Shown: positions 1 through 4,646 of the stretch, one piece after another | Numbering within the stretch: the stretch's first letter is position 1 | Layout of the letters: each line of letters starts with the position of its first letter | Program-made: the position numbers and the translations under genes | Assembly: GCA_026785985.1 (NCBI GenBank) | Contig: JAJAYX010000336.1 | Coordinates: forward strand, 1-5,555 | From: Rudanella sp. | GTDB taxonomy: Bacteria; Bacteroidota; Bacteroidia; Cytophagales; Spirosomataceae | Direction: 5' to 3' | Length of the DNA: 5,555 bases | The notes under the pieces: generated by a model | The model's input: only the letters and a program-made list of their open reading frames with translations | Database searches by the model: none | What the model was told of the DNA's origin: nothing

Positions 1-1158
1 GCCCGTATCAGTGCGGTAACTGCCGATGCGTCGGACCGTTGGGACTAAGTCGTCCAGCAAAAACTGGTACATACTTTGCCGTACCTCGTGATTGGGATAA
101 TCCAGGATGTACGACCCCGGTTCAACATCGCGTGCCTTGATGGTGAGGTAACCGGTCTGGAACAGCAGCGAAACGAGTTCAATGTCTTCGATGTCGAACT
201 TGTCGAATATGACGCTGTTGACGGGCGTGTTTTCAATGGCAAACTGACCGTGTTTTCTCATCTGCTCGATGAGAAAGTTGGGACTGCGCGTCGAAAACCA
301 GTAATTCCGAAACTCGCGGTTATCGAAGAAACTGAGCGTAACGAAGGGATTATAAACGCGGGTGGTGCCGTCCCAGGAGAAGCCGTTGTACCAGAATTTC
401 ATTTTATCGAGCAGTTCCTCACGGCTAAGGGTTAAATCCTGCTCGGCAGCTTTGAGATAGTCCTCAAAATACGTTTCAATTTCGGTCTGGGTGTAGCCCG
501 CCAGGGCCGCGTAGTTTTTATTAAGGCTAATGTCGTTGAGGTTGTTGAGGTGCAAAAAGAGCGACACTTTGGCGAACTTGGAAATGCCGGTGATGAAGAC
601 GAGCCGGAGTTGCTCATCGGCCGATTTGAGAATAGAATAAAACTCACGCAACACGCCCCGGTTGGTTTTGGCCGTGTCGAGGGCCGAGGTTTCCAAGTAG
701 TCGATGATGGGTTTGTCGTATTCATCAATCAGCAACACCACCCGCCCGGCTTTGGCGTGGAGCTTTTCCAGAAGATCCTGAAACTGGCGTTTGAATGAAT
801 TGGAGGTTAGCACCAGGTCATATAGGGCCGCGCACCGGGCCAGTTCATAGGTCAGGGCCTCGGCCAGTGAATCGGTCTGATAATCGACCGCATCAAATGA
901 AATATGAATCACAGGGCTGGTCTGGCTCCAGTCCCATTGGTCTTCGATCCACAACCCGGCAAACACGGCTTTGTTACCCTTGAACAACTCCTTCAGAGTA
1001 GAAACTAGCAACGACTTTCCGAACCGACGCGGACGGGCGAAAAAGTAATACTTCCCCGTGGTCACCAACTGATGCACGAGTTGGGTCTTATCAACATAAA
1101 TGCCGTTGAAGGCCCGGAGTTCGATCAGGCTCTGGATACCGATGGGTAGGTTTTTTAT
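1..1158 (-). CDS. AAA-ATPase-like protein of the DUF1703/PD-(D/E)XK family, 3' end outside window, no canonical start codon
   Basis: The frame is open from the left edge to 1158 and gives 386 residues, counting the ATA at 1158-1156 as residue 1. Visible motifs match the AAA-ATPase_like family of Bacteroidota: LPIGIQ (4-9), YVDKT (21-25), a Walker A-like RPRRFGKS (42-49), a Walker B LLIDEYDKP (142-150), ITGISKF (189-195), FWYNGFSW (255-262), NYWFST (285-290) and LFQTGYLTI (332-340). Relatives are usually a little over 500 residues and end in a PD-(D/E)XK nuclease-like domain; that part would lie left of the window. The cellular role of the family is not established, although ATP binding and a nuclease-like tail are expected. 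Homology begins at KNLPIGIQ, but the codon there is ATA, the next possible family start (1170) is GTA, and the first in-frame ATG is codon 253. The only upstream start is a TTG at 1296, after a TGA at 1305-1303. It may therefore be a start-loss pseudogene, or it may use a rare start. Confidence 0.85.
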   Translation of the reverse strand, partial: MKNLPIGIQSLIELRAFNGIYVDKTQLVHQLVTTGKYYFFARPRRFGKSLLVSTLKELFKGNKAVFAGLWIEDQWDWSQTSPVIHISFDAVDYQTDSLAEALTYELARCAALYDLVLTSNSFKRQFQDLLEKLHAKAGRVVLLIDEYDKPIIDYLETSALDTAKTNRGVLREFYSILKSADEQLRLVFITGISKFAKVSLFLHLNNLNDISLNKNYAALAGYTQTEIETYFEDYLKAAEQDLTLSREELLDKMKFWYNGFSWDGTTRVYNPFVTLSFFDNREFRNYWFSTRSPNFLIEQMRKHGQFAIENTPVNSVIFDKFDIEDIELVSLLFQTGYLTIKARDVEPGSYILDYPNHEVRQSMYQFLLDDLVPTVRRIGSYRTDTG

Positions 1159-1288
1159 GGGGTAAAGTACCGAAAATTTGGCGGGAAAACGACTCGCCCT
1201 GCCGGGATTTGTGTCTGCATAAGCCCCGCACTCAGCGACCGCACGTTTGGCCCTACCAACACACCAACAGGGTAAAAATGCGCCCTTG

Positions 1289-1331
1289 CCTCCCAATTTG
1301 CCTCATTTTGGTCAAAATGGGAGGTTTTTTT
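1289..1331 (+). terminator. T-tailed hairpin, rho-independent terminator-like, pointing rightwards
   Basis: CCTCCCAATTTG (1289-1300) pairs with CAAAATGGGAGG (1313-1324) over 12 bases with one mismatch and a 12-base loop. A run of seven T follows at once (1325-1331). That is the textbook form of an intrinsic terminator on the plus strand. No plus-strand gene lies to its left within the window, so the transcript it would end is unknown: either an antisense RNA over the AAA-ATPase gene or a short RNA from 1160-1288. On the minus strand the A-run comes before the hairpin, so it would not work as a terminator in that direction. Confidence 0.5.
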
Positions 1332-1361
1332 GACGAGTTTGGGATAGTCACCTCTGCCGAA

Positions 1362-1505
1362 CTTTGCCTCGTAGTCTCACCCAGATAGTTGGAGTGTTCA
1401 TTCATACTGGCAAAGACGGTACTAACATAGTGAATGTAGTGAGCGTGCGCGTAGGAGTACCGAGTAACCTGCCCTGAATTCGTGAATACGAAGCTAGGGG
1501 CAGGT
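1362..1505 (+). other. Cluster of three consecutive stem-loops, candidate structured RNA
   Basis: Three non-overlapping stems follow one another. CTTTGCC (1362-1368) pairs with GGCAAAG (1409-1415). CGGTACT (1417-1423) pairs with AGTACCG (1456-1462). ACCTGCCC (1467-1474) pairs with GGGCAGGT (1498-1505), with an inner TTCGT/ACGAA stem (1479-1483/1488-1492) closing a GAAT loop. The first two are one base apart, and a terminator-like hairpin follows at 1526. Strand is assigned only because that last hairpin folds slightly better, and ends in T-rich sequence, on the plus strand. One or two 7-bp stems in a stretch this long are expected by chance, so support is modest. No known RNA family was recognised. 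Confidence 0.3.
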
Positions 1506-1525
1506 ATTTTATGGGATGAGTTGTC

Positions 1526-1558
1526 AAACACCCGCCGAAATCCGGTGGGTGTTTATTG
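1526..1558 (+). terminator. Hairpin with short T-rich tail, possible terminator
   Basis: AAACACCC (1526-1533) pairs with GGGTGTTT (1547-1554), continued by a G-T pair and CCG/CGG around a five-base loop. The tail runs GTTTATT on the plus strand. On the minus strand the G-T pair becomes an A-C mismatch and the tail is TTTG, so the plus direction looks better. The hairpin could end a plus-strand RNA from the stem-loop cluster. Alternatively it could act, less well, as the terminator of the symporter transcript, whose stop codon is about 110 bases away. Confidence 0.4.
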
Positions 1559-1663
1559 CCCCTACCTCAGGAATCGATTGACCGAAAACACACTATTGTA
1601 TGATAGTACCATTAGCCATTGAGACGAGTCCCGCAGCACTGCCAACAGGCCTAAAATTCCAGT

Positions 1664-2920
1664 TTACACCTCGACCTCTACCGGCACCGCCCGGTTGGGG
1701 TCATATTCGCCCTCCCACTTGGCCACTACAGCCGTGGCAACGGCATTACCCGCCACACTGGTAGCCGAGCGGCCCATATCGAGAAACGGGTCGATACCCA
1801 GAATCAGGGCCAGACCTTCGGGTGGCAGGTTGAACAGGGCCATTGTGCCGGCAATCACAACGAGTGAAGCGCGAGGCACACCGGCAATGCCTTTGGAGGT
1901 AATCATCAGTGTTAATAGCATCAGAATCTGCTGTTGCAGCGTTAGCGGAACACCATAAGCCTGGGCCAGAAAGCCGGTGGCAAAGGTCATGTACATCATC
2001 GACCCGTCGAGGTTGAACGAATAGCCGAGGGGCAACACAAAGCCAATGATTTTCGGCGAAATCCCGAAGTTTTCCAGTGCTTTAATCTGTTGAGGCAGCG
2101 AGGCTTCCGAACTCGCCGTACTGAATGACAGCAACAGCGGGGCTTTGATCTGCGCCATGAGTTTGAAGAAGGGAATCCGCATCACGCTGCAAATGGCGAA
2201 CAGCACCACAAAAATGAAGAACAATAAGCCCCCGAAAAAGCAGACCAGTAAGTAGGCATACGAGACAAGAATGCCCAAACCCTTGGAAGCCACAACAGCG
2301 GTCATGGCTCCCAAAACGGCAAACGGAGCCATCTGCATCACGTAACCCACCATTTTAAATACCAATTCACTCAACGCATCGAGCGCTTTCATAATGCCTT
2401 TGCCTTTCTCGCCGATGGCACCGAGGGCCACCCCGAAAAACAGGGCAAACACAACAATTTGCAGAATCTCATTCTCGGCCAACGCCCGGAACGCACTATC
2501 AGGGAAGATGTGCAGAATAAAATCTTCGAGACTGGCTAACTTCTTGCCTTCAATACCAGTCGCTGTACCCGCCGTGGGTCGCGGCCAACTCTGAATTTCG
2601 CCGGGCCGGGTTACGTTCACCACCACCAACCCAATAATGAGCGATAGGATGGTGGCGAAATAAAAATAACCAAGCGTTTTGATGCCAATGCGGCCAACTA
2701 CCTTAAAATCGCCGAGTTTGGCAATGCCCACCACGAGTGTGGAGAACACCAGCGGCCCGATAATCATTTTGATGAGTTTGAGGAAAATCCGGCTCAGGAG
2801 TTGAAACTTGTCGGAGACGGCTTTGGCGGTTTCAGCATCGGTAGAGCTGTACAGATATTGACCGATAACAACGCCCAACGCAAATCCGATGACGATTTTA
2901 GTGGTAATGTTTAGTTTCAT
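1664..2920 (-). CDS. Dicarboxylate/amino acid:cation symporter (DAACS family, GltP/DctA-like)
   Basis: This inner-membrane secondary transporter (sodium:dicarboxylate symporter family, PF00375) takes up acidic amino acids or C4-dicarboxylates with Na+ or H+. Starting at the ATG at 2920 it is 418 residues, the normal full length. Family signatures are present: the serine-rich hairpin-1 motif STASSEASLP (267-276), NLDG in TM7 (303-306), GIAGVPRAS in hairpin 2 (344-352) and DPFLDMGRSATSVAGN in TM8 (377-392). Aligned by eye to GltPh, the residues equal to D394 and R397 are kept (D381, R384), which favours an acidic amino acid over a plain dicarboxylate. The equivalents of N401 and D405 are Ser388 and Asn392. 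A GTG at 2950 in the same frame would add ten residues, but its G is also the last base of a perfect TAnnTTTG box (2957-2950), so transcripts from that promoter would start downstream of it. The gene appears to be transcribed alone. The family is certain, the substrate is not. Confidence 0.96.
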   Translation of the reverse strand: MKLNITTKIVIGFALGVVIGQYLYSSTDAETAKAVSDKFQLLSRIFLKLIKMIIGPLVFSTLVVGIAKLGDFKVVGRIGIKTLGYFYFATILSLIIGLVVVNVTRPGEIQSWPRPTAGTATGIEGKKLASLEDFILHIFPDSAFRALAENEILQIVVFALFFGVALGAIGEKGKGIMKALDALSELVFKMVGYVMQMAPFAVLGAMTAVVASKGLGILVSYAYLLVCFFGGLLFFIFVVLFAICSVMRIPFFKLMAQIKAPLLLSFSTASSEASLPQQIKALENFGISPKIIGFVLPLGYSFNLDGSMMYMTFATGFLAQAYGVPLTLQQQILMLLTLMITSKGIAGVPRASLVVIAGTMALFNLPPEGLALILGIDPFLDMGRSATSVAGNAVATAVVAKWEGEYDPNRAVPVEVEV

Positions 2921-2949
2921 CCAGTTTGTTAGTAGAAAGGAGAGTTTCA

Positions 2950-2957
2950 CAAAAATA
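2950..2957 (-). promoter_or_regulatory. Bacteroidota -7 promoter box of the symporter gene
   Basis: On the minus strand this reads TATTTTTG, a perfect match to the TAnnTTTG box of the Bacteroidota main sigma factor. It lies 29 bases before the ATG at 2920, giving a leader of roughly 20 bases. No TTTG was seen at the usual -33 distance, where the end of the 2978-3066 repeat begins. The box overlaps the alternative GTG start (2950) and is the reason for choosing 2920. Confidence 0.55.
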
Positions 2958-2977
2958 GCGGAATTTCTGAGGGATTT

Positions 2978-3066
2978 GTAGCACTGCCCTGTGAGCGGTG
3001 AGCCGAAGGCTTAAGATTCACTGGCGTTTATTAGCCTTCGGTTTACCGCCCACAGGGCGGTGCTAC
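2978..3066. repeat. 33-bp imperfect inverted repeat, REP/BIME-like
   Basis: The left arm (2978-3010) and the right arm (3034-3066) are inverted copies, identical at 29 of 33 positions and separated by a 23-base spacer. The right arm contains its own small palindrome, CCGCCC-TGT-GGGCGG; the left copy is a degraded version. This nested form resembles a pair of head-to-head REP units. In plus-strand RNA three of the four differences are G-U pairs; in minus-strand RNA three are A-C mismatches. It fills most of the gap between the SRPBCC gene and the symporter gene, and its right edge supplies the TAG stop of the SRPBCC gene. It may also block read-through between them, although no T-run follows. 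Confidence 0.8.
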
Positions 3067-3503
3067 TTGAAAACCCTCCGGTAAATTGGCTTGCGGTAGG
3101 CAAACTGAAGCCACATGAGCGGGTAAAACAGGTAATCGGTTAGTAGGGTGGGGGTGCTGAAGGTGATGTCGTCGATTACCAGTGTACCCCCCGTTTGAGC
3201 ATCGCGTACCAGTCGGTGGCGGTGCTGCCAATAGCGTAGAAAGAATGGCAGTTTCGTACCCTGGTCGACAAAGAAAATCTCGTTCCCGGTAGTCTGCTGA
3301 TCCACAATGTCGCTGATCCAGTCTTGCTTAAAAACGATAAAATTGAGCCGCAGATGCACCACGTCGCCTTTCAGGCAGCCATCGAACCGAACCACCTCGA
3401 CGGGCGGAAACGGCGGGGCAAGCTGATCGAATAATTGCCGGTCGAAGCCCGCCCAAACCTGGGGAAGGGGTTGGCGGACGGGAGTTTGTAGAAGCAGATG
3501 CAT
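3063..3503 (-). CDS. SRPBCC-fold (START/Bet v1-like) protein
   Basis: The protein has 146 residues from the ATG at 3503 and resembles the small single-domain SRPBCC proteins found widely in Bacteroidota. The pattern is an opening strand MHLLLQTPVRQPL, a helix with VWAGFDRQLFDQLAPPFPPV (16-35), a series of strands (RFDG; GDVVHLRLNFIVF, about 46-58; NEIFFVDQG, about 74-82), FFLRYWQHRHRL (87-98), and a C-terminal helix with LLTDYLFYPLMWLQFAYRKP (120-139). The fold forms a hydrophobic ligand pocket. The ligand is unknown, no catalytic residues can be named, and the protein is predicted to be cytoplasmic. A TTG at 3530 would add nine residues that do not look like the family. The gene starts 74 bases after the AraC-type regulator gene on the same strand, with no clear promoter between, so co-transcription is likely. 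Its stop codon lies inside the 2978-3066 inverted repeat. Confidence 0.88.
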   Translation of the reverse strand: MHLLLQTPVRQPLPQVWAGFDRQLFDQLAPPFPPVEVVRFDGCLKGDVVHLRLNFIVFKQDWISDIVDQQTTGNEIFFVDQGTKLPFFLRYWQHRHRLVRDAQTGGTLVIDDITFSTPTLLTDYLFYPLMWLQFAYRKPIYRRVFK

Positions 3504-3577
3504 GTTTCTGGTTGCACGTTTAAGATGCAATGTAGGGAAACCTGCCCTGCCAACGCCCTGGAACTGGTGTTGACTAA

Positions 3578-4300
3578 CTAGATTTGAAAGGGTTCGGGTT
3601 GCTGATCCAGCAAAAACTGCTGATACTCAGTAGGGGAGTAGCCCGTAACTTTCCTAAAATAGGCGTTCAGCGTAGTTTTCGACTGGAAGCCAACTCCGAA
3701 GGCCATTTCCAGAATTCGTCCGCCGGGCTTTTGCTTCATCAGGCGTTGCATGTCGGCAACCCGGTATTCGTTGATGTAGGCATAAAAGTTGCGTTCCGCT
3801 TTCTGGGTTAGTATCTGAGAAACGCGCTGCCGCGATAATTTCAGCCGCCCGGCCAGATCGTCGAGCGACAGGTCGGGATTGAGATACGGTTTTTCGGCCC
3901 GCATGAACGTTTCCAACGCCTGCCATCCTTCGGTTAGTTGCCCCACCGACAGCCCTGATTTTCCGTAGGCTATTGGCTCCTTTTCCGGTTCAACGGTGGG
4001 AGCGGTGGGGTTGAAGAGGGGTGTGGGTTCGGGGGGGGGCGGGGCGAAGAAAAACCACCGGTACACAAACGAAAGCAGCCCCATAAGCAGGATGACCGGG
4101 ATTGTACCCATCAGAGAACCCAACGGACTACGACCCCACAACAGCCCCAATAGGTAGACTTCGATGCCCAGATGCAGCAGTGACAACAGCAGCAGCGCGT
4201 TGATGTAGGGATAGTGTCGGCTCTCATTACCCCGCAGCGGGAGCAGGTAAAGCACAACGAGAGTCTGTAAAAAAGCAACGGTAGTAACGAAAAAGACCAT
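3578..4300 (-). CDS. AraC-family transcriptional regulator with three N-terminal membrane helices
   Basis: From the ATG at 4300 the protein has 240 residues. Three hydrophobic segments (about 2-21, 33-55 and 65-84) are followed by a proline-rich linker (87-109) and a C-terminal AraC DNA-binding domain (about 138-228). In that domain the first helix-turn-helix includes LSLDDLAGRLKLSRQRVSQIL (144-164), then NFYAYINEYRV (171-181), and the second includes ILEMAFGVGFQSKTTLNAYFRK (196-217), ending in GYSPTEY. This looks like a membrane-anchored one-component regulator. Bacteroidota relatives often carry more membrane helices, so this sensor part is short. Its signal is unknown. A TTG at 4324 would add eight residues, but it sits in a TAnnTTTG promoter box, so the ATG is preferred. 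The linker codons for P88-P90 are a run of nine C on the coding strand, prone to slippage. It is transcribed away from the SusC-like gene and is followed by the SRPBCC gene. Confidence 0.93.
   Translation of the reverse strand: MVFFVTTVAFLQTLVVLYLLPLRGNESRHYPYINALLLLSLLHLGIEVYLLGLLWGRSPLGSLMGTIPVILLMGLLSFVYRWFFFAPPPPEPTPLFNPTAPTVEPEKEPIAYGKSGLSVGQLTEGWQALETFMRAEKPYLNPDLSLDDLAGRLKLSRQRVSQILTQKAERNFYAYINEYRVADMQRLMKQKPGGRILEMAFGVGFQSKTTLNAYFRKVTGYSPTEYQQFLLDQQPEPFQI
4031..4039. repeat. G9/C9 homopolymer tract inside the AraC-type gene
   Basis: Nine G on the plus strand (C on the coding strand) encode exactly P88-P90 of the regulator, in the linker between the membrane part and the DNA-binding domain. 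Another CCCC lies one base away. Tracts of this kind can gain or lose a base by polymerase slippage, which would detach the DNA-binding domain by frameshift. In this sequence the tract is in frame. Confidence 0.9.
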
Positions 4301-4321
4301 AATGAAGCAGTGAACTTTTAG

Positions 4322-4329
4322 CAAAAGTA
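4322..4329 (-). promoter_or_regulatory. Bacteroidota -7 promoter box of the AraC-type gene
   Basis: The minus strand reads TACTTTTG, a perfect TAnnTTTG match, 21 bases before the ATG at 4300. No TTTG was seen at the -33 distance. Transcription from here would begin downstream of the alternative TTG start at 4324, which supports the ATG. Confidence 0.55.
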
Positions 4330-4380
4330 GCCCCTTTAACTGGCTTCATTTGAGGTCACTCGATTAAGAAATTATGAAAC

Positions 4381-4431
4381 AAAAAAGCAGGGCAAACGGC
4401 TGTAGCTACAGGTAGATAACCGTCTTCCTGC
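4381..4431 (-). terminator. Nested hairpin with T6 tail, terminator-like, facing the AraC-type gene
   Basis: Read on the minus strand, GCAGG (4431-4427) and ACGG (4423-4420) pair with CCGT (4399-4396) and CCTGC (4391-4387). Between them lies CTGTAGCTACAG (4411-4400), a perfect 12-bp palindrome that can fold on itself. Six T follow directly (4386-4381). This resembles an intrinsic terminator, but the outer stem is interrupted and the only gene downstream is the AraC-type regulator, which has its own -7 box beyond it. It could insulate that promoter, end a small minus-strand RNA, or act as an attenuator. The palindrome could instead be a protein-binding site. Confidence 0.35.
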
Positions 4432-4559
4432 AAGGCGACCCCGCACCAATTCGGGTATATGACGGGAATATGACCACGATGCTGCTTGGCTTAACAATTA
4501 ATTGAACGTTGATAACTAACTGTAAAATAAATAGTTGCAAAAGATGAGTGGCTCGTGCC

Positions 4560-4591
4560 GTTCGGCGCGAACCCGACCGTTCGGCCCGAAC
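4560..4591. promoter_or_regulatory. Tandem palindromes GTTCG-N3-CGAAC, candidate operator of the SusC-like gene
   Basis: Two perfect dyads occur in a row: GTTCG-GCG-CGAAC (4560-4572) and GTTCG-GCC-CGAAC (4579-4591), with centres 19 bases apart, close to two helical turns. The second extends to six bases per arm around a single central C. A further half-site-like ATTCGG follows (4593-4598). The pair ends 21 bases before the TAGGTTTG box of the SusC-like gene, so it abuts or overlaps the -33 position, a fit place for an activator or repressor. Which protein binds is unknown; the neighbouring AraC-type regulator is one candidate. Confidence 0.5.
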
Positions 4592-4612
4592 GATTCGGGG
4601 GGAGTAGAGAGG

Positions 4613-4620
4613 TAGGTTTG
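4613..4620 (+). promoter_or_regulatory. Bacteroidota -7 promoter box of the SusC-like gene
   Basis: TAGGTTTG matches TAnnTTTG perfectly and ends 26 bases before the ATG at 4647, giving a leader of about 20 bases without a Shine-Dalgarno motif. No TTTG is seen at -33; instead the edge of the tandem palindromes lies there, which would suit a promoter that needs an activator. Confidence 0.55.
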
Positions 4621-4646
4621 ACAGAACTAACCAAAATCGATCCGTA

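Larger units (their letters stand above)
1159..1663. other. Intergenic region without a convincing gene; several inverted repeats
   Basis: This 505-base stretch lies upstream of the AAA-ATPase gene and downstream of the symporter gene, both on the minus strand. The only longer open frame (1253-1531, minus) has no recognisable domain and overlaps all the hairpins, so it is not called. No tRNA or rRNA was recognised. What it does hold is a T-tailed hairpin at 1289-1331, three stem-loops between 1362 and 1505, and a terminator-like hairpin at 1526-1558, described separately. No TAnnTTTG box correctly placed for the AAA-ATPase gene was found. Confidence 0.6.
4301..4646. other. Divergent intergenic control region between the AraC-type and SusC-like genes
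   Basis: These 346 bases separate two divergently transcribed genes and hold no convincing gene. From left to right: a TAnnTTTG box facing left (4322-4329), a minus-strand terminator-like hairpin (4381-4431) containing a 12-bp perfect palindrome (4400-4411), an AT-rich stretch with the palindrome CAATTAATTG (4495-4504), the tandem GTTCG-N3-CGAAC palindromes (4560-4591) and a TAnnTTTG box facing right (4613-4620). The minus open frame 4406-4795 has no family resemblance and runs into the SusC signal peptide region. Confidence 0.7.

Noticed and set aside
1471..1495. Hammerhead-like string CTGAA...GAAG
   Set aside because: The conserved CUGANGA and GAAA core is not present, and there is no cleavage-site stem.
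1253..1531. 92-residue open frame on the minus strand
   Set aside because: It has no recognisable domain or composition of a real protein and runs through all the hairpins of this region. There is no promoter box in front of it.
1632..1651. Possible third copy of the 2978-3066 repeat (shared AGCACTGCC)
   Set aside because: Only about nine bases match in a row and the rest diverges; too short to separate from chance.
3512..3530. TTGCA...TGCAA inverted repeat just before the SRPBCC start
   Set aside because: Five-base arms alone are expected by chance, and no promoter box accompanies it.
4495..4504. Perfect palindrome CAATTAATTG
   Set aside because: It is a short AT-rich palindrome in AT-rich sequence, likely by chance; no second copy or spacing supports an operator.
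4568..4583. LexA-like box CGAAC...GTTCG between the two palindromes
   Set aside because: The spacing between the half-sites is six bases, not the four of the Gram-positive-type LexA site, and the better symmetry is GTTCG-N3-CGAAC.
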